From assembly GCF_020782875.1 (NCBI RefSeq), contig NZ_JAJGBN010000006.1:1-64000 (forward strand): 64,000 nucleotides of DNA, read 5' to 3'. The notes below the pieces were generated by a model. It worked only from the letters and a program-made list of their open reading frames with translations, did no database searches and was not told the DNA's origin. This document shows positions 16,768-24,937 of this stretch, one piece after another (positions within the stretch are counted from its first letter, which is position 1; each line of letters starts with the position of its first letter). The DNA comes from Allomuricauda sp. M10. Its GTDB lineage: Bacteria; Bacteroidota; Bacteroidia; Flavobacteriales; Flavobacteriaceae. A program made the translations under genes and the position numbers.

Positions 16768-18485
16768 TATATGTTTCCTTTTTTGAGTTCCTGGGCGGCA
16801 TGGTTGGCGGCCCTTGCAGTGAATGCCATGTAGGTGAGCGAGGGGTTCACGCAGCTGGCCGAGGCCATGAAGGAACCGTCGGTCACGTACACGTTCTTAC
16901 AGGTGTGCACCTGGTTGTTCCCGTTCACCACGGAGGTCTTCGGGTCGAGGCCCATACGTGCGGTGCCCATCTCGTGGATACCCAAGCCTAAAGCGTAAGG
17001 AGCATCGTAAGGAGTAATGTCCTTGGCGCCTGCTTTTTCCAACATTTGGACTGCTTGATCCTGCATGTCTTTACGCATGTTGTATTCGTTCTCCCTGATT
17101 TCCGCATCGAAAGTAACGGTAGGTAGTCCCCACTTATCTTTCTTATCGTAATCAAGGGTCATCTTGTTATCGTGGTATGGAAGCGTTTCTCCAAAAGCAA
17201 GCATATTCATGGTCCATCCGCCTGGGGTAAGAACAGCGTCCTTGTATCCTTGACCGAAGGTTGCTTCTGCAACCATTTCTTCATAATTGCCTCTTCCGGC
17301 ACCACCTTGGTATCCGTATCCACGTTTAAAGTCCTTCATGTCGGAATCGCCGCCAAGGTTCCTGAACCTGGGGATGTAGATACCGTTCGGCTTTCTTCCT
17401 TTGTAAAACTTGTCTTCGTATCCATCGAATTTACCGCTTGCACCTACCAAGAAATGGTGGTCCATTACGTTATGGCCCAATTCTCCTGAGTCGTTCCCCA
17501 ATCCGTTAGGGAACCTGTCGGATCTGGACTGCATCAAAATGGAAGTGGAAGCGATCGCGGAGGCGCAAAGGAAGATTACCTTGGCCTTGAACTCGAACTC
17601 CTCCTTGGTCTCCCTGTCGATGACCTTGACGCCCGTTGCCTTTTGGGTATTGGGGTCATAAATGATTTCATGAACGATGGAATCAGGTCTCAATGTCATG
17701 TTTCCGGTTCTTTCCGCTGCAGGCAATGTTGAAGAAACACTGCTGAAGTAGGCCCCAAAAGGGCATCCCCTGACACAACGGTTCCTGAACTGGCAACGGG
17801 TACGCCCATCGCCCTCGAATTTTTTATCACTGTTGATGTGGGCAACCCTACCGGCAGTGATCACACGACCACCAAAATGTTCGGCAACTTTGCCTCTTAC
17901 CATATCTTCCACACAGTTGAGTTCCATCATGGGCTCAAACTGTCCGTCAGGTAATTGTGGTAAACCCAACAATTCTCCTGAGACACCAATATAACTTTCA
18001 ACTTTATCGTACCAAGATGCGATGTCCTTGTAACGTACCGGCCAATCCACGGCAATGCCTTCATTTTTATTGGCACTGAAGTCGATATCGCTCCAACGGT
18101 AGCTATGGCGACCCCACATGATGGAACGTCCGCCCACATGGTAACCACGCATCCAATCGAAACGCTTGGTTTCATTATAAGGATGGTCCAAATCGTTCAC
18201 GAACCAATGCTTGGAAGCGGCACCTGTTGTGTAACCCGTTCTGGATTGTTTTTCCTGTTGTTTAACATCTTCTCTAGTAGCTCTACCGGCATGGGGGAAA
18301 TCCCAAGCGTCCATATTGGCCGTTGGGTAGTCCTCACGGTGTTTTACCATGGGACCGCGTTCCAAGACAAGCGTCTTGAGACCGTTCTCGCACAGTTCCT
18401 TGGCAGCCCAACCACCACTGATGCCCGTACCGACCACGATGGCATCGTAGGATTCCTGTTCCTCGTTGTAATAAAATTTACTCAT
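16767..18485 (-). CDS. GMC family oxidoreductase (candidate glucoside 3-dehydrogenase)
   Basis: FAD-dependent glucose-methanol-choline oxidoreductase, 572 residues. The dinucleotide motif GTGISG (19-24) is near the N-terminus, and the C-terminal GMC region has the conserved GIHEMGTARMG and the NPSLT segment. A Cys-rich stretch CQFRNRCVRGCPFGA in the middle is shared with gluconate/glucoside dehydrogenases. There is no signal peptide, so export would depend on the Tat-tagged small subunit encoded next. The gene is a mosaic: the last 70 or so codons and a block near 17551-17640 use GC-rich codons, and the rest is normal for the window. It is divergent from the TIM-barrel gene across a palindromic operator. 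Substrate not proven. Confidence 0.9.
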   Translation of the reverse strand: MSKFYYNEEQESYDAIVVGTGISGGWAAKELCENGLKTLVLERGPMVKHREDYPTANMDAWDFPHAGRATREDVKQQEKQSRTGYTTGAASKHWFVNDLDHPYNETKRFDWMRGYHVGGRSIMWGRHSYRWSDIDFSANKNEGIAVDWPVRYKDIASWYDKVESYIGVSGELLGLPQLPDGQFEPMMELNCVEDMVRGKVAEHFGGRVITAGRVAHINSDKKFEGDGRTRCQFRNRCVRGCPFGAYFSSVSSTLPAAERTGNMTLRPDSIVHEIIYDPNTQKATGVKVIDRETKEEFEFKAKVIFLCASAIASTSILMQSRSDRFPNGLGNDSGELGHNVMDHHFLVGASGKFDGYEDKFYKGRKPNGIYIPRFRNLGGDSDMKDFKRGYGYQGGAGRGNYEEMVAEATFGQGYKDAVLTPGGWTMNMLAFGETLPYHDNKMTLDYDKKDKWGLPTVTFDAEIRENEYNMRKDMQDQAVQMLEKAGAKDITPYDAPYALGLGIHEMGTARMGLDPKTSVVNGNNQVHTCKNVYVTDGSFMASASCVNPSLTYMAFTARAANHAAQELKKGNI

Positions 18486-18561
18486 TTATTCGGATTGTTT
18501 ATTTGCTAAATGTATTAATTATTAAATTAATTTTCTACATTTAAACCCTATGTTTATTGAG

Positions 18562-18596
18562 AATTCGGTACTATAACGTTATAGTTTTTGAATTCT
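18562..18596. promoter_or_regulatory. LacI-like palindromic operator in a divergent promoter
   Basis: A perfect 16-bp palindrome, ACTATAACGTTATAGT, occupies 18571-18586. It is flanked on both sides by GAATTC (18562-18567 and 18591-18596) with spacers of 3 and 4 bases. A central CG inside AACGTT is typical of LacI-family operators. It lies 85 bases upstream of the GMC start and 35 bases upstream of the TIM-barrel start, so one regulator could control both directions. No LacI gene is in the window. Confidence 0.6.
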
Positions 18597-18621
18597 ATTT
18601 GAAATTAATCAACCTAAGAAT

Positions 18622-19620
18622 ATGAACAGAAGAAGTTTAGCTCAGAATGGTATTTTAACCTTGGTTGCTGTGGCCCTATTTGGAATTATGTCCTGCAAAC
18701 CAAACCCAAAAACTGAAACATCCGAAGAAACTGGGTCGGAAGAAATGGCCATGGAAGATTCCAAGCCGGAACTTAAAATCTCTTTGGCTCAATGGTCCAT
18801 GCATAAGATGATTTTTGAAGGTGGGGTAGATCCGTACACCTTTGCCGAAAAAGCCAGCAAATGGGGTTTTGAGGGGTTGGAATATGTAAGTGCCTTATAT
18901 TATAAGGAATTACAGGCCGCCAATTTCTCGGAAGAAGCCATGAACAATTGGGTAGCCAAGAGCAAGGCAGAAAGTGAAAAATATGGTTTGGAAAACCTGT
19001 TGATCATGGTTGATGGCCAAGGTGATCTAGCCAATGTGGATGAAGCGGCCAGAAAAGCTGCAGTGGAAAACCACTATAAATGGGTAGATGCGGCCGCAGC
19101 TTTGGGATGCCATTCCATTAGGGTGAACCTTAACGGTACCCAAGACCCAGCAGAATGGGTGCCAGCTTCGGTATCTGGACTTACGCAATTGGCTACATAC
19201 GCCAAGGATAAAGGGATCAATGTAATCATTGAAAACCATGGTGGTCCTTCCTCCAATGCAAAATTGTTGGCTGAGGTAATGCAGAAAGTGAACATGGAAA
19301 ACGTGGGAACCCTTCCTGATTTTGGTAACTTTTGTATCAAAAGGGAAGCTGGGGACTACTACCAATCCAAATGTGTTGAAGAATATGACCGATACAAAGG
19401 TGTAGAGGAATTGATGCCCTATGCCAAAGGGGTAAGTGGCAAATCCTTCGATTTTGATGCCGAGGGCAACGAGACCACCATCGATTTTGCCAGAATGATC
19501 AAGATCATGGAAGATGCCGGGTATTCAGGCTATATTGATGTGGAATACGAAGGCAACGTGTTGAGCGAGGAAGAAGGTATCTTGGCCACCAAAAAACTGA
19601 TAGAAAGAATATTGGAATAA
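18622..19620 (+). CDS. Exported sugar phosphate isomerase/epimerase family protein
   Basis: TIM-barrel protein of the xylose isomerase-like/AP endonuclease 2 family, 332 residues. The N-terminus has an RR pair, a hydrophobic stretch and a lipobox (IMSC), then an acidic linker, so it is probably a periplasm-facing lipoprotein. Metal-site residues of the fold are visible (IIENHGG, LPDFGNF, DVEYEG), but the usual HxKD segment is replaced by VSGKSFDFD. Exported members of this group, encoded beside Gfo/Idh/MocA and DUF1080 genes, are candidates for 3-keto-glycoside elimination rather than phosphate-sugar isomerisation. It heads the plus-strand sugar cluster. Confidence 0.85.
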   Translation: MNRRSLAQNGILTLVAVALFGIMSCKPNPKTETSEETGSEEMAMEDSKPELKISLAQWSMHKMIFEGGVDPYTFAEKASKWGFEGLEYVSALYYKELQAANFSEEAMNNWVAKSKAESEKYGLENLLIMVDGQGDLANVDEAARKAAVENHYKWVDAAAALGCHSIRVNLNGTQDPAEWVPASVSGLTQLATYAKDKGINVIIENHGGPSSNAKLLAEVMQKVNMENVGTLPDFGNFCIKREAGDYYQSKCVEEYDRYKGVEELMPYAKGVSGKSFDFDAEGNETTIDFARMIKIMEDAGYSGYIDVEYEGNVLSEEEGILATKKLIERILE

Positions 19621-19640
19621 ACCAATTGATCTGAGGGCGT

Positions 19641-20084
19641 ATGAAGGGATTTTTGCAGCAGCTCTTCGATTACAATTTTTATTGTAACAAAAAAATAATT
19701 CAACAATGCAAGACTTTGGGCACCGTTCCAGAGTCATGCGAACGGCTTTTCAGCCACATATTGAATGCCCACCATATCTGGAACCACAGATTGATGGGCA
19801 TTCGTAATACCTATACGGTTTGGGAAATGCACAAAATCGATAAATGGGACGATATCCATTACGAGAACCAGCGCACTTCCTTTGAAATTATCTCCAATAC
19901 CGATAATTTTGAAAAACGGGTAGGGTATGAGAACAGTGAGGGAAGGACCTTTGCCAATGAAACGAAGGATATTCTTTTTCATATCATCAACCATTCTACC
20001 CATCATAGGGCACAGATCATGATGGAACTCCGCAATGCCGGGGTAGTGCCCGAACCTTTGGATTATGTACATTATAAACGATAA
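19641..20084 (+). CDS. DinB family protein
   Basis: A 147-residue four-helix-bundle protein of the DinB/YfiT superfamily. The metal-binding histidines are seen in HILNAHHIWNHR (about 34-45) and in the C-terminal HIINHSTHHRAQ stretch. The superfamily includes thiol-dependent transferases such as bacillithiol S-transferases, but most members are uncharacterised. It starts 20 bases after the TIM-barrel gene and is followed after 19 bases by the transporter gene, so it sits within the sugar operon, for no obvious reason. Confidence 0.86.
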   Translation: MKGFLQQLFDYNFYCNKKIIQQCKTLGTVPESCERLFSHILNAHHIWNHRLMGIRNTYTVWEMHKIDKWDDIHYENQRTSFEIISNTDNFEKRVGYENSEGRTFANETKDILFHIINHSTHHRAQIMMELRNAGVVPEPLDYVHYKR

Positions 20085-20103
20085 CTACTAACTAATACTT
20101 AAC

Positions 20104-21333
20104 ATGAATAGTAAAACCAAATTTCAACTGTCCTTCATGATGTTCCTCGAATTTTTTATTTGGGGCGGTTGGTTCGTAACCTTGGGAACCTTTTTGGGGA
20201 CCAATCTTAAGGCAAGTGGGGGCGAGATTGCCCAAGCCTTTTCAACCCAATCATGGGGGGCTATCATTGCTCCTTTCATTATTGGATTGATAGCCGATAG
20301 GTATTTTAATGCGGAACGTATCCTAGGGGTGCTTCATTTGATCGGGGCATTTTTGATGTACCAAATGTTCCAGACCACCGATTTCACGGTGTTCTATCCC
20401 TACGTGTTGGGTTATATGATTCTTTATATGCCAACCCTGGCTTTGGTGAATTCCATTTCCTTCAACCAAATGAAGGATCCAGCCAAGGAATTTTCGCCTA
20501 TCCGAGTGTTCGGTACCATTGGGTGGATCATTGCAGGTCTTGTGATCAGCTATGTGTTCCTTTGGGATTCCCCAGAAAGCCTTGAAGCCGGTATGTTGAA
20601 GAATACCTTTTTAATGGTGGCCATTGCTTCCGCTATTTTAGGTCTTTTCAGTTTTACATTGCCCAAGACACCACCAAGAGTGGATAAAAGTGAAAAAGTG
20701 ACCATCTCCGATGTATTGGGATTGGATGCCTTGAAACTTTTGAAGGATAAAAACTTCTTGGTGTTTTTCATTTCTTCCGTATTGATCTGTATTCCACTGG
20801 CTTTTTATTATCAGAATGCCAACCCGTTCTTGACAGAAATTGGCTTGAACAATCCAACGGGTAAAATGACCATTGGTCAAGCTTCCGAAGTACTCTTTAT
20901 GTTGTTGTTGCCTATGTTTTTCACCAAGTTCGGTTTCAAAAAGACCATTTTGGTAGGTATGTTGGCTTGGACAGTTCGTTATCTGATGTTCGCTTACGGA
21001 AATTCAGGTGATTTGGCCTTTATGCTGATTTTGGGTATTGCCCTTCATGGAATCTGTTATGATTTCTTCTTTGTATCCGGACAAATCTATACCGATACCA
21101 AGGCAGGTGAAAAATATAAGAGTGCGGCCCAAGGGTTGATTACATTGGCCACCTATGGTGTGGGTATGTTGATCGGTTTCTGGATTGCAGGACAGATTAC
21201 CGATTCTTTCCTTTTGGAAGACGGAACGCATACCTGGGAGAAAATATGGGTTTACCCAGCTGCTTTTGCCGCGGTGGTCTTCGTATTATTTGCCGTGATC
21301 TTTAAAAACGAAAAAATTGAATATAAATCATAA
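20104..21333 (+). CDS. MFS transporter of the nucleoside permease (NupG-like) family
   Basis: Twelve-helix major facilitator protein of 409 residues. The N-terminal sequence, with MMFLEFFIWGGWFVTLG, is typical of Bacteroidota proteins annotated as nucleoside:proton symporters. In this setting, between a TIM-barrel gene and a Gfo/Idh/MocA gene with 13-20 base gaps, import of a sugar or keto-sugar product is more likely than nucleoside import. That is inference from context only. Confidence 0.85.
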   Translation: MNSKTKFQLSFMMFLEFFIWGGWFVTLGTFLGTNLKASGGEIAQAFSTQSWGAIIAPFIIGLIADRYFNAERILGVLHLIGAFLMYQMFQTTDFTVFYPYVLGYMILYMPTLALVNSISFNQMKDPAKEFSPIRVFGTIGWIIAGLVISYVFLWDSPESLEAGMLKNTFLMVAIASAILGLFSFTLPKTPPRVDKSEKVTISDVLGLDALKLLKDKNFLVFFISSVLICIPLAFYYQNANPFLTEIGLNNPTGKMTIGQASEVLFMLLLPMFFTKFGFKKTILVGMLAWTVRYLMFAYGNSGDLAFMLILGIALHGICYDFFFVSGQIYTDTKAGEKYKSAAQGLITLATYGVGMLIGFWIAGQITDSFLLEDGTHTWEKIWVYPAAFAAVVFVLFAVIFKNEKIEYKS

Positions 21334-21346
21334 CTAAAACTAGAAC

Positions 21347-22483
21347 ATGCCAAAAAAAATCAGACTTGGAATTCTTGGAGGAGGTGGGGATTCCCTTATC
21401 GGGGTGTTGCACCGTGTAGCTTCCTTCATCAATGACAATTATGAAATAGTAGGGGCCGTCTTCAATCCCGACTTTGAAGCCAACCTCGATTTTGCAAAAA
21501 AGATAGATGTGCCCACCAACCGGATCTATAAGGATTTTGATACCTTGGTGGAAGAGGAGATGAAACTCCCAGAGGACGAACGTATTCAGGTATGTTCCAT
21601 TCTAACACCCAACTTTTTGCATTTTCCCATGGCCAAAAAATTGTTGGAAAACGGGTTCCATGTCATTTGTGAAAAACCCATGACCACCACGTATGAGGAA
21701 GCCATCATTTTACAGGAAACCTTGGAAAAGGCGGGGACCGTTTTTGCGGTTACCCATACCTATACCGGGTATCCCATGGTGCGCCAAATGAGGGAAATGA
21801 TCAAAGAAGGAGTTATTGGTAAGGTCCACAAAGTGGATGCCCAATATTACCAAGGTTGGATGAACCCGATCATCCACGATAAGGAAAAACGCGCAACCGT
21901 TTGGAGATTGGATCCCAAAAAGGCAGGTATCAGTTCCTGTATGGGAGATATTGGGGTACACGCCTTCAATATGATCGAGTTTACCACAGGGCTACAGGTA
22001 CAGTCCGTATTGTGTGATTTTAATTATATCTATGACGACAATGTGATGGATATGGACGGCACTGCCCTTATCCGAATGGATAAAAACGTTAAAGGGGTCA
22101 TCAGGGCCAGCCAAGTGGCAACAGGGGAGGAAAATAACCTTACCATAGCCATTTACGGTCAAAAAGGTGGATTGAAATGGGAACAGGAAAATCCGAATTA
22201 CCTATACAAATTAAACGACCCAGAGCCGTTGCAGGTGTATAAACCAGGGCACCAGTACAATTCCAAATTGTCTTTGGATGGCACCAAATTGCCCCCAGGT
22301 CACCCTGAAGGTATTTTTGATGCCATGGCCAATATTTATTTGGGCGTGGCCAAGGCCATTCGCGGTGAAGAATATAACAGTGGCGAGTTCCCTACCATGT
22401 TGGACGGGGTTCGTGGCTTGAACTTTATCGAGAGTACCGTGGCTTCCCACAAACAAGGGAATATTTGGATCGATATGGATTAA
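21347..22483 (+). CDS. Gfo/Idh/MocA family oxidoreductase
   Basis: Cytoplasmic NAD(P)-dependent sugar oxidoreductase, 378 residues, without a signal peptide. The Rossmann motif GILGGGGDS is at the N-terminus and the EKP motif is clear (CEKPMTTT). It lies 13 bases after the transporter gene and ends at a strong terminator. Context suggests it oxidises or reduces the imported sugar at carbon 3, but the family covers many substrates. It differs from the Tat-exported paralogue at 237-1661 in length and compartment. Confidence 0.9.
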   Translation: MPKKIRLGILGGGGDSLIGVLHRVASFINDNYEIVGAVFNPDFEANLDFAKKIDVPTNRIYKDFDTLVEEEMKLPEDERIQVCSILTPNFLHFPMAKKLLENGFHVICEKPMTTTYEEAIILQETLEKAGTVFAVTHTYTGYPMVRQMREMIKEGVIGKVHKVDAQYYQGWMNPIIHDKEKRATVWRLDPKKAGISSCMGDIGVHAFNMIEFTTGLQVQSVLCDFNYIYDDNVMDMDGTALIRMDKNVKGVIRASQVATGEENNLTIAIYGQKGGLKWEQENPNYLYKLNDPEPLQVYKPGHQYNSKLSLDGTKLPPGHPEGIFDAMANIYLGVAKAIRGEEYNSGEFPTMLDGVRGLNFIESTVASHKQGNIWIDMD

Positions 22484-22504
22484 GTTCCATCAAACCATAA
22501 AAGA

Positions 22505-22534
22505 AATGGCGGCCATTGGCCGCCATTATTTTTT
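22505..22534 (+). terminator. Strong terminator between convergent genes
   Basis: A 10-bp perfect stem (AATGGCGGCC at 22505-22514, GGCCGCCATT at 22518-22527) has a 3-base loop and is followed by ATTTTTT. It ends the sugar operon and overlaps the stop codon of the convergent ASCH gene. Confidence 0.85.
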
Positions 22535-22990
22535 GTAGAGCATTTCAAATTCTTCAAAGACCACGATCATACTATCGGTTGGTCTTGCACCCAATTGCGT
22601 AAGCTCACGCGTATAATAGTCCCAATGGGTCTTTTTCCAATAGTCCAGGCTTTTATCCCCTTCGCCTTCTTTTCGAGCATGTTCTTCCCGAATACTGAAG
22701 TAAGGTATCAGTTTCACACCTGTGGTCCGGATTACACACTTGGCATTTCCGTTCCAATCGGTAACCACGGAAAAATCCCCGATCTTGGGCAATTTTTCGT
22801 TACGCAATTGCAGGCCTTTCAAGGAATGTGTAGTGGCCCTTTTTGTTTCCTTGCAGGTGAGATCCGCACATTCGTTGGCATCTTTTTCATTATCGCAAAA
22901 GTGTATGACCTTGGGGGCTTCCTGGGAGGCAAATTCCAGATGGGCGTCCAAAAAGTCGCCCCAAAGATTTCGGGCAGAGGCATTTTCCAT
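22526..22990 (-). CDS. ASCH domain-containing protein
   Basis: A 154-residue ASCH-fold protein, of the group formerly called DUF437. The ASCH motif region KGLQLRNEKLPKIGDF and the conserved EEHARKEGEGDKSLDYW stretch are visible. ASCH domains are related to PUA and are thought to bind RNA; some members are amidohydrolases of modified cytidine. It is a single gene, convergent with the sugar operon, and probably unrelated to it. Confidence 0.85.
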   Translation of the reverse strand: MENASARNLWGDFLDAHLEFASQEAPKVIHFCDNEKDANECADLTCKETKRATTHSLKGLQLRNEKLPKIGDFSVVTDWNGNAKCVIRTTGVKLIPYFSIREEHARKEGEGDKSLDYWKKTHWDYYTRELTQLGARPTDSMIVVFEEFEMLYKK

Positions 22991-23102
22991 AAGTAGTATT
23001 TAAAGAAAGATATGCTGTATTAATTGTTAATGAATCCCTATATTTATGTCTTACTACATGAGATGTAAAATTAGCATAGTTTTTTTCTTAAATATAGAAG
23101 AT

Positions 23103-23125
23103 AAATCCTAAATAAATCAGGATTT
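23103..23125. promoter_or_regulatory. Small inverted repeat upstream of the second TIM-barrel gene
   Basis: AAATCCT (23103-23109) and AGGATTT (23119-23125) form an inverted repeat with a 9-base spacer, 25 bases before the ATG at 23150. It could be an operator in the 159-base divergent gap between the ASCH gene and the TIM-barrel gene. The region is AT-rich, so chance is possible. Confidence 0.25.
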
Positions 23126-23149
23126 GCAAATTCCTAAAAATCAATTTCA

Positions 23150-24202
23150 ATGAAGACAATAAAAGGACCGGCTGTTTTTTTAGCACAATTTGTGGACAGT
23201 CAACCACCGTTCAACTCCTTGGACGGACTTTGCAAATGGGCCTCAGGTTTGGGGTACAAGGGCATTCAGATTCCCACCTGGGAGTCATTTTTAATCGATT
23301 TGGACAAAGCTGCCGAAAGTCAAGATTATTGTGACGAACTCAAGGGAAAGATCAATTCCTACGGATTGGAGATTACGGAACTCTCCACCCACCTGCAAGG
23401 GCAATTGGTTGCCGTGCATCCGGCCTATGATCTTATGTTCGACAATTTTGCCCCCGATGCGCTTAAGGGCAAACCCAAGGAGCGAACCCAGTGGGCCATT
23501 GAAACCGTTAAAAAAGCGGCTACGGCTAGTAGAAGATTGGGCCTTAATGCGCATGCCACGTTTTCAGGAGCCTTGCTTTGGCACACTGCCCACCCATGGC
23601 CACAACGTCCTGCCGGATTGGTGGAAATGGGCTTTGAAGAACTCGCCAACAGATGGTTGCCCATATTGAACCATTTTGATGAACAGGGTGTGGACGTGTG
23701 TTACGAGATCCACCCAGGGGAAGACTTGCATGATGGGGATACCTTTGAACGCTTTTTGGCCGCTACGGGCAACCATAAGCGGGTGAACATCCTTTATGAT
23801 CCCAGCCATTTTGTATTGCAACAGCTGGATTATATCCAATACATCGACTTTTACCATGAGTTCATCAAGGCGTTCCATGTGAAGGACTCCGAGTTTAACC
23901 CAACCGGTAAGAAAGGGGCTTTTGGTGGTTATAACGATTGGGGCGACAGGGCCGGAAGGTACCGTTCTCTTGGGGATGGTCAAATCGATTTTAAGACGAT
24001 TTTCTCCAAATTGACCCAATACGGATGCGATGTTTGGGCCGTGATGGAATGGGAATGCTGTATTAAAAGTCCGGAACAGGGAGCCCGTGAGGGAGCCAAA
24101 TTCATACAAGATCATATCATTGAGGCAACAACCAAAACCTTCGATGATTTTGCTGGAGCAGAAATAGATAAAAATCAACTAAAACGAATACTAGGATTAT
24201 GA
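23150..24202 (+). CDS. Sugar phosphate isomerase/epimerase family protein
   Basis: Cytoplasmic TIM-barrel protein, 350 residues, no signal peptide. A full metal site is visible: Glu and His in YEIHPGEDLHDG, Asp and His in YDPSHF, His in FHVKDSEF and Glu in VMEWECC. It resembles the large isomerase/epimerase proteins encoded with Gfo/Idh/MocA enzymes and DUF1080 proteins. Its stop overlaps the start of the first DUF1080 gene by four bases (ATGA), so the two are coupled. Likely roles are keto-sugar isomerisation or elimination. Confidence 0.9.
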   Translation: MKTIKGPAVFLAQFVDSQPPFNSLDGLCKWASGLGYKGIQIPTWESFLIDLDKAAESQDYCDELKGKINSYGLEITELSTHLQGQLVAVHPAYDLMFDNFAPDALKGKPKERTQWAIETVKKAATASRRLGLNAHATFSGALLWHTAHPWPQRPAGLVEMGFEELANRWLPILNHFDEQGVDVCYEIHPGEDLHDGDTFERFLAATGNHKRVNILYDPSHFVLQQLDYIQYIDFYHEFIKAFHVKDSEFNPTGKKGAFGGYNDWGDRAGRYRSLGDGQIDFKTIFSKLTQYGCDVWAVMEWECCIKSPEQGAREGAKFIQDHIIEATTKTFDDFAGAEIDKNQLKRILGL

Positions 24203-24936
24203 AAAAACCAATTGTGTTGGCCGTTTTGGCCCTGACCTTTGCTTGCAAGGAAAAACCGAAAGAAGAGACCGAAGTCACTGAAGAAGTGGCGGAGGTGGTG
24301 GAAACCCCAGAATGGACCGTTCTATTCGATGGTACTTCTTTTGATGGATGGCATTTTTACAACAATGGAGCTGTGACCGAACCTTGGAAATTGGAAGACG
24401 GTGCCATGGTACTTTACCCACCGGAAACAAGGCCCGAAGGTGCCAACTACAACCTGGTGACCGATAAGGAGTTCACCGATTTTGTATTGATGTTGGAATG
24501 GAAGATTGCCGAAGGCGGAAATAGTGGAATCTTTTGGGGCGTAAATGAAGACGAAAAGTATGGGGAGCCTTATATCACAGGACCTGAAATCCAGGTATTG
24601 GACGATGAAAGACATCCTGATGCCAAAAATGGAACCGATCGTTTGGCCGGGGCTCTTTACGATATGGTGTCTCCATCGGCAAAAGTGGTGAAGCCCGCAG
24701 GCGAATGGAATGCCGTTGAAATCATGATCAACCATAAAACCAATGAAGGCTACATCAAACTTAATGGTACCACAGTGGTTGAATTCCCGGTTGAAGGAGA
24801 AGGTTGGGATACATTGGTGGCCAACTCCAAATTTGCGGATTGGGAAGCTTTTGGAGCCTTCAAAACAGGTAAATTGGGAGTTCAGGACCATGGGAATATG
24901 GTGTCTTTCAGAAATATCAAGATAAAAGAACTATAA
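24199..24936 (+). CDS. DUF1080 (3-keto-disaccharide hydrolase) lipoprotein
   Basis: A 245-residue protein with a DUF1080 beta-sandwich domain filling about 35-245 (LFDGTSFDGWH at the start, VSFRNIKIKEL at the end). The N-terminus has a signal with a Cys at residue 16 (LTFAC), so it is a probable lipoprotein. The family includes enzymes that hydrolyse or hydrate 3-keto sugars. It is followed after one base by a second DUF1080 gene. The pair with the TIM-barrel gene is the strongest sign that this locus handles 3-keto glycosides. Confidence 0.9.
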   Translation: MKKPIVLAVLALTFACKEKPKEETEVTEEVAEVVETPEWTVLFDGTSFDGWHFYNNGAVTEPWKLEDGAMVLYPPETRPEGANYNLVTDKEFTDFVLMLEWKIAEGGNSGIFWGVNEDEKYGEPYITGPEIQVLDDERHPDAKNGTDRLAGALYDMVSPSAKVVKPAGEWNAVEIMINHKTNEGYIKLNGTTVVEFPVEGEGWDTLVANSKFADWEAFGAFKTGKLGVQDHGNMVSFRNIKIKEL

Positions 24937-24937
24937 A

